A stretch of 64,000 nt of DNA from Lutjanus erythropterus (lineage: Eukaryota; Chordata; Actinopteri; Lutjaniformes; Lutjanidae). The translations under genes were made by a program, and so were the position numbers. Positions within the stretch are counted from its first letter, which is position 1, and each line of letters starts with the position of its first letter. Positions 37,640 to 50,317 of this stretch are shown piece after piece. The stretch lies in NCBI GenBank assembly GCA_020091685.1, contig CM034598.1:17217362-17281361 (forward strand), written 5' to 3'. Under the pieces are notes generated by a model that was given only the letters and a program-made list of their open reading frames with translations, searched no databases and was not told the DNA's origin.

Positions 37640-39800
37640 TGAAGGTGACCTGGGCCCTCGACGGACGATCGAACCTTTGACAGACTCTACATTTAACTAA
37701 AACAAATCCTGCTTTTTGCTAGCCGAACACAATGCTGCAGTTTTTTAGAAAATGAAAAATCGGCGTCGCTCATGAAACATTTCTCCTTGTTTAAGTGAAG
37801 GCTGTTTGGAGAGCATGCATCCTCCGCAGTATTTCAGATGTTGACAAACCCATATGGCATGCCACTAATCTTGATGGATGCCCACCACTGTGAACACTAC
37901 TCACACTGTAGAGGATAATGAAATGTAGCAATGCAACATTTCACAAAAATCATCACAGTGATCTGTTTATTATCCATTATGAAAGGCATCATGGCCTCTG
38001 CCGTTTTCCACTCGGAAAAAAACAATGCGAAGGAGTGTTTACTTTCCAAACACGGAGCTGCACAGAGTGCTCATAAAAATGTCTGCGCTCGCCCAATGTG
38101 CTATTCTTAGGGTTCCCCTCAGAGCCACTATCTAATTGGAGCCTTGGTTGTCTTATCGGTGAAGCTATCCTCCACACAGGGTTTTTTATGAGGCCTGTGA
38201 GTGACTGAGATTCCCTGTCTGGGTGTATGTGGCTGTTCTCAGGCATGTCCCGGGACTCCTGCTCATCGGTGAGGGCTTCATTAGCCAGGGATGGGAGGTG
38301 GCAGCAGAGAGAGAACAGCTGTTTAGCTAACCACTTGCATTGTTAGCCAGCCTTCTCCGTATGCCTAACTGCCTAAATCCGTCCCCTAGCTGCTAATAGA
38401 ATGCTCATTAGGAGATGGGAGGGAGACGGCGCCACTGTGCTACAACCCTACCAGCCTCCGCTACTCCTCCTCTCCCTCTGGTCTCTATTAAAGAGCTGTA
38501 TGGAATAAACCTTTCCTCTGTGGAACGGCTACCTATCCAGCCCATCTTGACCTCTCACCTCGACCTCGTGGGAAAGACAGGGGGTGTATGGGTATCTGAG
38601 TTCTCCTCTGAGACGGCCACCAGCCGTGTGATACCAAAAAACACGCTCCACACTCGCAGAGATACTGAAAGATACAAGACTCGAACATCCCAGAGGACAG
38701 ATAGATGATGCTTTTTGCTTCAAGCCCTAAAGAGAGAGGAGGTTAGTTCGGCGTGTAGGTTTTCAAATTTCCCCCAAGCGGTGTGGTGTTAAATTATTCA
38801 AACACTGTAGACTGTGCTGCCGTAATTTGTCAGGAGCCCAAAAGCGCACGTCTTTTTCTCTGTGTCAAAACTGATGAAGCTGGCGAGGAGGAGGGAAAGC
38901 TGCGACATCAGAGATGGCACTGTGAATATCTGATGGTGTTCATGGGAACAGCTACAGATCAGAGCCAAAAACACTGCCCCCTCCCCGTCACAGCCAAAAT
39001 ACATCCCTGGCTGAAAAAAGGGTGGCCAATGTTTGATTAAAATTCAAACAGGAAAACATGTTACCATGGAAGTATTTCACTGAATTAACGCAGGCCAGTG
39101 GCGGACATTCCCCACGCAGACATTCACCACACAGAAATGCAGATGCAAGTGTACAGTATCATAAGGAGAGACAATGTGTGACAGAACTGATCCAAGCTCC
39201 ATGCTGTTTACAGTAAGTGACAACAACTGTAGATGCTGCAGTCAGCTGGAAATGAACAGAGAATACAAAATATTCTCACCTGTGAATAATAATACCATAT
39301 AGGCCTAACCATTAAAATATTACAGTGCTACCTTTTGCAAAATCTGTGTTGATAAATACTTTTTTTTAAGATAAGAAGCACTCTGACTAAAACAAGGCAG
39401 AGAGATTTACATATTGCAAATTGCTTAAATTAAGGTTGGGTAAGATAATGATGTGTACAGTAAGACAAACTGTCATAACCATCATATTTAACTGTGGGCA
39501 ATGTTGCAAATCAATAAACAAGAGTGTTTTCTGTCAAATTGGACAGAACCCTTTTTTTTTGCATCAATATAATGAAGTGTGTTAATTTATCAGGTATTTA
39601 ATTCACTAGATTTGCCATTTGCCGTTTTTGTTTTGCTCTTTTATTGTTAAAGAGCTGCACATAAAACTTCCCACTTTTACACACAAGCAGTCAGGATCAT
39701 CAATACACTTAGAAATAATATCTTATATTATTTTTAGCCTATGCTGCATTATACATTTACATAGCTCGATACTGCGACAATACTGTAGGGAAGAGTGGTG
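37640..39800. other. Intron stretch without recognised gene
   Basis: Mostly single-copy-looking sequence with moderate GC (37640-39060), then AT-rich. No exon, RNA gene or named repeat is recognised. Confidence 0.4.
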
Positions 39801-40065
39801 CTTTCACAAAATATAAATAAAACAAAAATTGGATTTTTGATAGATAGTCATCAGTGATGTGGATATAATGACTGAATGGCTAAAGGCAAATAATAGATCA
39901 GCTAGAACAGTCTTGTAAGTTCAGGAAATCACATCACTTTACTGTACTGCAGCCTTTAAATCCAGGAAAAGACAAAATGTGATTTAATGACATCCAAAAT
40001 GTATGACAATATCTAGTCTCATATCATGATATTGATATAATATTGATATACTGCCCTGTAGCTTG
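39790..40065 (+). repeat. 'gggctgtatgatatgg' family repeat, copy A
   Basis: Shares ggtgctttcacaaaatat, tttttgata, gatgtggatataatgactga and ggcaaataatagatcagcta with 61380-61580. The end atatcatgatattgatataa is typical of a family frequent in fish. Confidence 0.7.
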
Positions 40066-41300
40066 TTTGAAAAAGCTTACAAGTGGACATTGATTTAGGA
40101 TTCCTTTGTACTATTTCCAAAGTCAAGAATAAATTTTGATGCTTAAACAGTAATGATATCCTTAACTCAATTTGCACATTTTACAAATCAGCATTAACGA
40201 GTGTTCATTTGTTTATTAACCATCATCAACACTAAAAAGCAGCTAACAGACCACTTTCACAGCAGCCACATGGAAAGGGACCTACACTGGTAACACCTGA
40301 CGACTTCTGTTCTTTCCAACACTAATGAGAGGGGGGAGATGTTTAAACGTCTGATGTGTCATCTACAAATTTAAGATTTAAGATGACTTTACTCAAAGAG
40401 AACATTGTCTTATATTTAAGCCAGTTTGGTTAATAGCAAGTTAACATTATACCACCTGGCAATTCCAAGAAAAAGACCATTATTGTCACACAAACTTTTA
40501 ATTAATTAATATAAACTTTTTAAGTAATCATTTTTTTATCATTTGTTAGAAATAAAAAATAAAATACAAGAGATTTATAGCTGCAACAAACATCTCAATT
40601 CTAGATCTTAATTACATGAAAATCAATAACCTTCAAACAATATGCCTTTTTCACAGCAGACGTTCTGACTTGTCGTACGCTGGGGAAGCACAGGTGTTAC
40701 TAATAACTTTCACAATGGCTCTGTTCTGTTCAAGTGTCACAATAACTGGTGAGCCAGCATGCACATTACTAGGACTCCGACAGTGAAGCAGCTGAATGTA
40801 ATTCAGTCATCATTAATTTTATTATTTACATCTGTCCTTGTCGAAATGTCTTCTATGAAAAAAGCCTGTTGCAATCATTTGTCATCACAAATACAGACCC
40901 AGTGCCTTATATGTTCCATATATACCTACGGTATAATCACATGATAGAATAAAATAAAATCAAGATAACAATCATAAGATTATGCAAACAATGTAAAAGT
41001 AATTATGAAGAAATAATATTTGACCTCTGATACCAAAAGTGATTTGGCGCAATAGAGAGGCAAACGTCCTCCCCCTTTGGTGGACCACTATGGGAAAAAT
41101 ATGTATTTCATTTTTCATGCCCAGATTTGTAGTGATTTTAACCTTTTTTAATACTTTAGTGGTGTTTCTGGAAGAACAAGAGGAAATGTGCCAAGGTCAC
41201 AGCCACGTTGGTGTTGGTGGTGTGTATTGTGAGAGCTGAGTGGTTTCACACAAAACTACATTTACTTTCTTTAGGGTAAACTGCAGCTCTCTTGACTTGC
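40066..41300. other. AT-rich intron stretch
   Basis: No gene or confident repeat. The words ggtggaccactatggga at 41079 resemble ggtggaccaccacggga at 7075, hinting at another low-copy repeat. Confidence 0.4.
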
Positions 41301-41309
41301 AAACTTATC

Positions 41310-41720
41310 TTTGGTTCCCTCCACAAAAAGCCAGTGTGATCTTTTCATTGGATTCCGGAGAAGCGCAGAAAATAAACTCTGTAGCAAACAAAATTTTATG
41401 AATGCAATCACCAGAGGCTACCATCTGGCTACAAACGAACTACACCACAGCCGCGTGACCTGTGTTTGGTCTGATGACGAGGAATGTCTGAAACAACCAC
41501 TGCAGTCTCATTTAGCCATCTTTTTAAAGACACATGAATTATTATTCAAATTATGTAACTTATTTCCTGCATGTAACCAAAAGCCCATTCAAAAAAAACC
41601 CATTGACTTCAAGATGAGAGGACCGGAAGTGCTAATATGCTAACTCATCTCTAGGGTTTCGGACTCATTGCTGCAGCACTCTATACAGATGCATACTTCC
41701 CTCATGCTGTGGAGCTCTTA
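41310..41720 (+). repeat. Fish interspersed repeat fragment
   Basis: gatcttttcattggattccg, gaaaataaactctgtagcaa and gctaatatgctaactcatct are words of a teleost repeat. A 110-codon open frame here shows no protein family. Confidence 0.4.
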
Positions 41721-42040
41721 ATCATGATAATTTGTTGTATTTAAAATTTCAAACTTGAGAGCCATAGAGAGAACTCAAGTATATATTTCTAATCTGTGCG
41801 CTGCAGCCTAGACCTGTGTGTCATTGCTTTATGTGCTGATGGAGGCTGACAATGACACATTCTATAGTAATGGCAATAGGCTTACCGATGCCACTCTGAA
41901 TGTGTGCTGGAAAAGAATGTCTGTGGGTGAGATATGTGTCAAGTGTTGTGACGTTAGTTGCTGTTGAATATGTGTTAGCCTGACATTGAGAAAGTGGAGC
42001 GTGCCAGCATGCGGCCTAACTGATCGACGAGCACTCTCAG

Positions 42041-42134
42041 TCTCACACACACACACACGCCCGCACACACACATAACTCATCTCTGCAGACTCACATCGA
42101 TACTGCACAAACACATGCTGTACACATTCTGAAC

Positions 42135-42165
<31 letters not shown>
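42041..42165 (+). repeat. (CA)n-rich block
   Basis: A CA run at 42045-42073 with CG interruptions and a purer one at 42137-42165. Confidence 0.85.
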
Positions 42166-42758
42166 GGCTCTGGCTATGGCAGGTCCAGGCTCATGGGATT
42201 GACTGTCGTTAAAGGTTGGCCTGCGTAAATATTCCCCTCCATGCTCAGCTCACTTCAGCTCATCTCCACACACACAAACACACACAAACACACACAGAGG
42301 CCATGTGTACATGTAAGTCCACATACTCTGCCACTCCAGGGGATTTCATGTGGTTACAGCTGTGTGCCTACTGGCTCTGGCAGCAAGAGACACAACAGAG
42401 AGGAGAGAATATAGGGGAAGATATGGAAACAGACAGATTGCAGTGAAAGGCATGTTACCATGGAAAAGAGGACAAAAACATGAGAAAGAAACCTGTGCAC
42501 TCTCTCACACGAGCGTGATATTTTTTTCTTTTCTTTTTTCCCCTCTCTCCTCGGCTGCCTACAGCCCGGTCTGAATGTAAAAGACTGATAATCTGAAGTG
42601 TGACCGCTGAGGCAGAAAGGCAACTATTCAATGCCTTTCTTACTTCAGTGAGGCAGTCACACAAGCTCCACAAAGTTCACCAGAATGCAGACGCGTGTGT
42701 ACGCACAAGGACCCAAACACAACATAAGCAAATAGAATGACGCTAGCTGGCAGCGCGC

Positions 42759-42759
42759 C

Positions 42760-42791
<32 letters not shown>
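42759..42791 (+). repeat. Compound (CT)n(CA)n microsatellite
   Basis: About eight CT units followed directly by about nine CA units. Confidence 0.9.
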
Positions 42792-43466
42792 GACACACAT
42801 ATACAGACACACAAATAAATAGTGAATGAGACTGCCAGGGCGGGGATGTGCTGCTCCTCACTATAGCTCAGCTCACAGCTCTCTGCCCTTGTGCCGGGAC
42901 CTCGGCCTGTCACTCTGCGTTTTACTCGCCGCACCACCACTCCACTGTAAGCAGCCAACACAATTTTGGATATTGAGGTGGTGAAGAAACTGTCCACCAC
43001 TACCCGTTTGGCCTTTTCAGAGCTTGACAGGAAGGACCGGAGGTAAAAATACACTGCATTCTGCACTTGCCAAAATTGAAAACGGCTGGAGTGCCGCTGT
43101 GAGAGGAGAATGTATATAGTCCTTGTTATTAGGGCCGGCCGGTCTGAAATGAGGTTGACACGGCGCCAGACATTGAGATGTTTTCTGTCATTCCGTTTTT
43201 TTGTTTCACTTGAAATTCAATATGATACATTAGTGTTCCAAATGGAGTCTGTGCAATAGATATTAATTACTTGTCCATTACAGTTTGCGACACTATCAAT
43301 CTGTTATCAGCTGGCTACACCAATGACTCAAATTAACTGTCACTTCTCAATATCAGCCAAGTCATCTCCATGCTTTATTGCCTTCATTACAATATTCAGT
43401 TCTTAAATGGTATCCTCATGAGATCGGACAGTAACCAAGACGTTGGCAAACACTAATACAGAAGAT

Positions 43467-44632
43467 AAAAATGCAACACTTTTGTTTTCGTTCCCATTTT
43501 GTATGAGTTGAAGTAAATTATCTACGATTTCATCTATGCACACAAAAGGCTTATTTCTCTCAGTTTTTGTTCACAAATTTATTATCATCCTTTTCAGTGA
43601 GCACTTCTCCTTTGCCAAGAGCGACCCTCTCATTCATGTGCCTTGGAATAATTTCACATAGCCTATGTTGCACTCCTACTTAGTTATGTGAAAGGGCAAC
43701 ACAACAGAAATGTATTAGGAGGATTTTAGACAAGTATTACAAATATTTGCTCCATGTCAACACAGAATACCTGCACACATCGAGAAAAGGAATTTAATTC
43801 TAAGTACACACAATGCGAGATAGTTTGTGTAAATAAGTAATGATTGCTAAAAGTCAAATCACAAAATAAACACAGGTTACAATAACACCTTTTGTAAATA
43901 CATAAATATATTTTTTTATGTCTTGATAATTTAAATCAATTAATCTGAAAACTTTTCAGAGACCCCCTGGCAGAGTACTACATGCCTGGTTGGTCCCCAG
44001 ATCTCTATTTGAGAACCTCTGGCATATAGAGCTGCTGATTAAACAGTATGATCATTGCACAGGTGTGTCTTAGTCTGGTCAGAATAAAAAGCCACTCTAA
44101 AATGTTGCAGTTTTATCTTGGAGACAGACATTTATTAGGCACCTAACTATTTCACATCGGGCTATGGATGCCAAGTTTTTTTTTCCCAGGAAGGCAAAGT
44201 CATGACAAGCCCTACTCTGCCTCTGATTGACTTATCCTGATATTTTTACCCTAACCAACCGCTCCTCATGCCAAAACCTAACCAGTCCACCCAACAAAGG
44301 TAATGAGTACTAGCTAATCAGAGGCAGAGTAGGGCGGGTCATGACTTTGCCCTCCTGGGAAAAAAAATGGTATCTGTTGCCCAGTGGAATAGCCAAAGTT
44401 AAGTGCCTATTAAATTGCTTTTTTTTTAAGATTATGGTGCACATTTTAGAGTGACCAGTACACAGCACACCTGTGCAATTATAATGTTGTCTATTCAGCA
44501 TCTCTATATGCCACACCTGTCAGGTCAATGGATTTTCTTGGTAAAGCAGAGGTGCTCATTAACACAGACTTTAAAAAAAATGTGTGAACAAAAAGCAAAA
44601 ACAAAAGTACTGAGTTTATGTTTTTATTGAGT
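43467..44632. mobile_element. Mariner/Tc1-like foldback element with an extra 395-bp segment
   Basis: The left arm has aaaatgcaacacttttgttt, tgttcacaaatttat and agtgagcacttctcctttgcc. The right arm holds their inverted counterparts at 44600-44530 (gcaaaaacaaaagtac, ttgtgtgaac-type, ggtgctcattaac). Further in, attgcacaggtgtgtctta (about 44054) pairs with ggcacacctgtgcaattata-type sequence at 44466-44483. Near the centre gaaggcaaagtcatgac (44190) pairs with gtcatgactttgccctcc (44338). The left arm contains about 395 bp (43624-44018) with no partner, ending tttgagaacctctgg, which resembles a hAT end. No transposase remains. Confidence 0.75.
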
Positions 44633-44639
44633 TATAGAT

Positions 44640-46205
44640 GTCATGCTGTGTTTATCTGCACAAAGTTGGTAAATATCAAAGCAAATGTCAGTGTCGATAT
44701 CAAACAACCTTACAAGGAACAAGAATGTGTTGTGGACTTGAGGGAATAATGGGAGTGCAGCCATATCATGATCTCGGGGTTCATGTATATTTGATAGGGC
44801 CTGCCAGATGTGGCCTTGGATGTGTGGATGTGTATCAGCAAGCAATCTCTCTCACATAGCTCACAGAAATTAGATTTCATCTCAGGCCCCAAATCTAATA
44901 CACAGGCTTATATTTACTCACAGTTGCAGAGCATCATAAGCCAATATGACCCTATAGAGGGGTGGCGGAGCTGCGCAAAATACGGTTAAATGAAAATGCT
45001 TTGAGCAAACTGTTCCGAAAGCCATCCGAAGCTTCTTAGCTGTGGACTAGCTCAGAATGTAGTTGTTTCTTCACTGCATGGGCTTAAAAACTGTCACAAG
45101 GAATAAAACTGCCAAAGCCCAATAAACAAATAACAATTTAGGTTTTCTCATTGTCTTAGATTCAATACAAATCAAATTGTTGTTGAATAGGTCTGACAGG
45201 ACTACATCAGGAAGAAAATTGTTGTCTTCAATTCCACTGATGAATCTGAGGTATATTTTTCACCCTTATAGAAATATCTCGCCGTTAAGAAATTTAATTC
45301 AAGCAAATCACACTCCGAAATCATTTTAGAGCCTGTGTATTGAGCTGGAGAACAGCACATATTGGAGATGAAATGGTTTGCATGAGTCACCCAATGCATT
45401 GAGATGCCTGTGTCTTCCTCACAATGAATGCAAAGTCACAGTTAGCATGCGGAGTGCCATTTTCCTATGCAGAGAGCCTTTGCCTGCCTTGAATACTCTC
45501 CAGGGACAATAGCACCCACTGAGGAATTTTAAGAGTCTTCATGCTTTTTTTCTCTTCTTTTCTTTTCCCTCTTTTCGTATCCTCCTGTGACCTTCCCTTC
45601 TTCCTTCCCTCCTCTCACCGTCTGTGACACAATGAGAATAGATGTCGACAGCTCAGTTCATCCATATGTCTGTCTGTTTGTCTTGCTAAGATGTATTTCC
45701 TAGTTTGCGGCGCAGATAAATGTGCAGTCAGCACGCTTTTGTTAGAGGAGGCAGAAGTGACGGCTCTCAGATTGATACACACTTTGGTCAACACATTTTT
45801 AATCTCCATTACTAAAGTCAACATCTCAGCAACTCTGTGTATTTCCTAATCAAAATAAAAAGATTTGAAATAATTGATTCAGATCAGTTTTGCAGCAGAT
45901 CGATTCTCAGCAGCCTGAATGCTGAGTTCAGACAGGCCGCACAAATAGCTCTTAATTGTTGAGAGTTCCAGTTGACTTGATTTGTACGACTTTCAGGGAG
46001 CCGCTGCTGCCAATGGACATACAGCAGGACATGTCATAACCCAATTGTTTCAACGTCCACTTACAGTAAGTGGCCGTGGTGGCTAAAGAGTCTGCCACAG
46101 TAATTGACTCAATGGGAGTTTACAGTATGAAGCATGAGGCAGGGAAGGCAGACACAACGCTCTCCAGGGATAGGCTGTTGTGACAGTGCTGCTATATCTC
46201 CACTG
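44640..46205. other. Intron stretch without recognised gene
   Basis: No exon or confident repeat. 45545-45620 is T/C-rich. Open frames here are short and featureless. Confidence 0.45.
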
Positions 46206-46211
46206 TGCTCT

Positions 46212-47109
46212 ACACTCTTACAAACGAGGGTTCAAAAAGGGTTCTTCCTGAAGTCCTGATTAGGGGTGAGTATCGTTTACAAAATTATGATACCTGTGCC
46301 AGTATCAGTACCGTCTCTTTTGTTTTGGTGGCATCTTGGCATGTTGAACAGCCGCCTCCATCAAATACGTCGCACTTGACTTCACCGCCACAGACTGTAT
46401 GGAGCTGCTAGCTGCAGCAGTGGGCCAATCACACATTGCATTAACTCAAAGAACACTTTATCATGGGTTCTCTGTAAGACTAAGGGTTCCATTAAGAACG
46501 CTTTTCATTCAAAGAACCGTTTTTGAAAGAAAGAGAAAGAGGAATGCTGAAACATTTGAACTTTTTCGTCAAGGGTTCTTTGTACCATAATAAAAGGTTC
46601 TCTGTCGAATTCCTGGGTGGATATTAGGTAACAACCATGGAAAATAAAAATGAAAGGGTTCTAAATGAAACCCTTGTAACATAAAAAGGGTTATTGGTAG
46701 AATTTCCAGGTAGATGTTAGGTAAAACTTTTGGAAAATAAAACATTTCTTTTGGAACCCCCAGGGTAGGTACGTCATAAAATTCTTGGAAAATAAATGGG
46801 TTCTCAGTAGAACCGCCTGGGTGGGTTCTAGATTAACCCCTTGTTATATAAAAAGGGTTCTCTGTAGAACCCCCCTGGGTGGGTTCTAGGTGGAACCATC
46901 ACATCCTCTTATAGAGGGTTCTGGGTGAAACCTCTCACTGATGGTTCTAGGTTTAACACTTTATGTTGGTTTCTAGGTAGAACTCTCTGAAAGTGTTCCA
47001 AATAAAACCTTTATAAAAGGTTCGACTAGGAACCAAAAAAGGTTCTCCTATGGGGAAAAGCTAAAGAACCTTTTATGGTTCTATTTAGCACTTTTATTTC
47101 TAACAGTGT
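46212..47109 (-). mobile_element. 'ggttct/gaaccc' element, copy B, inverted
   Basis: The left end acactcttacaaacgagggt and right end cacttttatttctaacagtgt are inverted with respect to each other. The right part (tatggggaaaagctaaagaa, ggttctatttagcac) is the reverse complement of the left part of copies A and C. Module chains run throughout. About 46262-46440 is a foreign insertion. It lies 811 bp from copy C in the opposite orientation. Confidence 0.82.
46262..46440 (+). repeat. Nested 'gggtatcg' type repeat inside copy B
   Basis: aggggtgagtatcgtttaca, tgatacctg and cagtatcagtacc are typical of a fish repeat with gata/tatc-rich ends. The ggttct modules resume after about 46440. A relative may start at 63385. 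Confidence 0.5.
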
Positions 47110-47822
47110 GTGGGCCACTCATACACACACGCACATGTACTCGCACACTCAGTAAATACACAAACACAGCAGCCTTCCCTCTCTGCAGGTAATTCCACAG
47201 TCAGGGGCCAGGATCACGTTTCGGAGTGCCATCCCATTCCCAGGCCCCAGAGTTTTTTCGCTCTCAATCTTTAATGTGTGCCCGAGAAGGAGGGTGAGGA
47301 GAGGGCGACACATATCCATCCTATTTTTGTCCGCTGTTTGCATGGTGTGCCGCCTTGAATTAGACCGAGGTTGTGTGGCTTCTGGCTGCAGGGCTGCTAG
47401 CACAATGGGCAGAGGAGGGGAACAGTGGTGTCAGATGCTGTGAGAGAGGAGCACACATAGTGACACAGGCACAGCTAGAAGAATATGTTTACGCTGCTGG
47501 AGCCAGCGCCCAGCCTGACACGCTCATGCCTGGTACAATAGTTAATCGGCTCGGACGCCGCCGCTGCTGCTGGTGTGACCACTGACCCTCAAAGGCATCG
47601 GTAACAGGGGGACTCTTTCTAATAGGAAGAGCACTATAATTACGAGTGGGGCGCAGGAATTACAGCGCGTCCAGGGGAGTATTTTTTTCTAACGTCTCCT
47701 CTGGTTCTGCTTCATTAATGGTGGTTTAGATTAAAAGAGTTGTTGATGTTCTTGGTCAGAGAAAAAAGGTTGCTGCCTACAAGGTTCTCTGTGTGTGGTG
47801 CCTAATGAGCTTTTTGAATTAT

Positions 47823-47872
47823 GTGTGTGCGTGTGTGTGTGTGTGTGTGCAGGTGCATGCATGCATGCATGC
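47823..47872 (+). repeat. (TG)n followed by (GCAT)4
   Basis: TG run at 47823-47849, then gcatgcatgcatgcatgc at 47855-47872. Both are alternating purine-pyrimidine sequence. Confidence 0.9.
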
Positions 47873-47920
47873 TAGTAGCATTTATTTGCGTGGGGCTACT
47901 GGATGTTAAATTTTGCCTGT

Positions 47921-48500
47921 ACACTCATAAAAATAAAGATGCTAAATAGAACCATAAAGAGTTTTCCAACTTGTTCACAGACAAGAACCCTTTTTGTTCC
48001 TGGTAGAACCTTTAATAATGGCTTCAGTTGGAACTCTTTCAGAAAATTCTACCTAGAAACCAGCACAAAGCATTATATCTAGGACCATCTGTCAAAGGTT
48101 TCGCCCAGAATCCCCTATGAGAGGTTATACAGAGACTCTACAATCATGTAATGGTTCCACCCAGAAGCCTCTGTGGAGGTTCTCTCCACCCTCTAAGGGT
48201 GCAAGCACGAAACCCACCTAGGGGGTTTTACAGAGAGCCTTGTTATATCCCAAGGGTTTTATTTAGAAACTACCCCAGGAGGTTCTACCAAGAACGCACT
48301 TATGTTATGGTACAAAGAACCTTGACGAAACAGTTCTTCAAGGATTTCAATGCTTGAATAACTTTCATCCAAAAAGGGTTCTTAAAGGAGCTATCTTACA
48401 AAGAACCCTTGACAATGCCTTTCTTCAGAAACAAATAGTCCTGGGTAGAACCTTAGTCTTTCAGGAATAACCCTTCTGGAGTCCTTATTTCTAAGAGTGT
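47921..48500 (+). mobile_element. 'ggttct/gaaccc' element, copy C, complete
   Basis: 580 bp between acactcataaaaataaagat and atttctaagagtgt, inverted termini of about 17 bp. The interior is a chain of aacc/ggtt modules as in copies A and B (gttcctggtagaacc, ggttctaccaagaac). It has no coding capacity beyond accidental Arg/Pro-rich frames. Confidence 0.85.
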
Positions 48501-48604
48501 AAGTATTTTCCTGTGTATCTGAAGTAGGATTTGGACTTCCCTGGAGAAACAATTGATATTTAGAGGATACACATCATGTGCAGCTAAGCCTGCATGTTGA
48601 TGCT

Positions 48605-48609
<5 letters not shown>

Positions 48610-48687
<78 letters not shown>
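48610..48687 (+). repeat. Long (TG)n microsatellite, about 39 units
   Basis: An uninterrupted TG/GT run of 78 bp, the longest simple repeat in the window. It has potential to form Z-DNA and is probably polymorphic. Confidence 0.97.
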
Positions 48688-48689
<2 letters not shown>

Positions 48690-48699
48690 AACATCATGC

Positions 48700-50140
48700 A
48701 CATTGTTTGCTTTGTATGCAAGCTACAATCAGATGTAATCGGGGATGTATCCTTTTCTGAACCAGACTCAAAGGCTTGTAAGCCAGTGATCTGCTGTACT
48801 GGAAGACTGTGAAAAGGGCCAGGGTAAGCAGTAAGCTTCCACCCACCTCCTGCTTTTAACCAGCATGTGCGTATCCATCTCAGTTTCACCTCCCGTACCC
48901 CTACAGCTCACAGCTAATTTGTTTCTGCGAGGCTTAGGCACTTAGACCGAGGTCTCTCTCTCTCTCCGGCTCTCTCTTTCGCTGTCACTCTTTCTTTCCG
49001 TCTTTGCTCTGAATCCCTCTGATTCCCCCCCAGAGGGATGTACACCCCTTGCGATAATTTGTCACAAATGCGACTGCGCCCTCTCCGTGGCTTTCCTTGG
49101 CCCAAAAATGAGTTTGAGCCATCCCATCTGGCTGTCACAGGCAAGATGTCGCCAAGAATAGAAGCTTCCCATCCTTCCACATTTCATGGTTGAATTGTCA
49201 TATTTGTGTGTGACTTATGTCTTTGACCCTCCCATGGTAGACATATTTTACATCTGATTTGTACTTATGGAGCTTGGCTTCCTTGAAGTGAGTGCACTCT
49301 TTGTCTCTGCCTGTCACCGCTTGCTGCATATACAAAAATGAACCAAGCTTTGGGGCTGCTATACAATGCAGATGGGGTGTAAAACATGGTGCATATATTT
49401 AGAAACAACAGGAGTCAGATGTTTGCACTGTTACCACACAGCAGCCACTTGCACAATTCTCCCATGAAAACCAGTTTCTGCAGGAGCTAAAGGCACTAAT
49501 CATTTCCTCTCAGCACACTGATCTGAAATCTATTTGTGGACGCAGTAGGAGAAGAGAGAGGAAATCAGAAAACATCTTTAACAACTTGTCCCATCTAATG
49601 AGATTAGCAGAGCCGCTTACACAGTCATGACATGGAGATACACACAGATAACCCTGTAATAACTCATTATTCTTCCCATTTCCACATCGACGCCTAGTCA
49701 AGGCTCGCTGACAGTGCGTGTTGTTGTTGTGCATACACAGCTATCAGGCCAATCTAGGCACTGCAGTGGTGTGGAGTGAGCTCGGCGAATACCGCCCTGA
49801 ATGCCACAGCACAAAAAGAGCTAGCAATAGGAGGACACGGAGATAGCATTCTGTGCTTTTCAGAGGCTGCAGCATTAGTGACACATGCATGAGTGCAAAT
49901 GGAAAAATTCAGCGTGCAGGCTTTCTGTTTCTCTTGGTTTGGCAGGGAGGTTGCAAGAGAGGAGGAGGAGAGAAATCAATTCAGTGTGTATGCTTGCATG
50001 CATGTGTAGTCATGAGAACGCACAGATAACGTCCCCCCCAAAAAAATACAGGAAACAGCTGAATGAATAGGAAGTACAGTAAAGGGCATTTTCTTGCCAT
50101 GCACTGAAAAAATAAACTAAAAAACTTTTAAAATGTGTTT
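48700..50140. other. Intron stretch without recognised gene
   Basis: 48950-49010 is CT-rich. No exon, RNA gene or named repeat is recognised. Confidence 0.45.
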
Positions 50141-50148
50141 TAACTTAA

Positions 50149-50317
50149 AGCTACTACAAGGAACTTTAGTTTGATGGTTTTGGGACCCCTGTAGACAAAA
50201 GCGACCACATAATGACCACAAATATAACAGAAAATATAAAATGCTTCTTTTTAACTGGCTACTCAATGACTTTGCCTGGGAATATTTAAACACAGGCTTG
50301 TTTCATTTGATTTGGAT
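50149..50317. mobile_element. TTAA MITE family 1, copy B, right part lost
   Basis: Starts agctactacaaggaacttta immediately after TTAA (50145-50148) and keeps gacccctgtagacaaaagcg, ccacaaatataac and tttgcctgggaa from the family. Similarity ends near tcatttgatttgga, so the right terminus is missing. Confidence 0.78.

Noticed and set aside
48610-48687. Regular repeats considered as CRISPR-like or satellite arrays
   Set aside because: Simple dinucleotide microsatellite without spacers.
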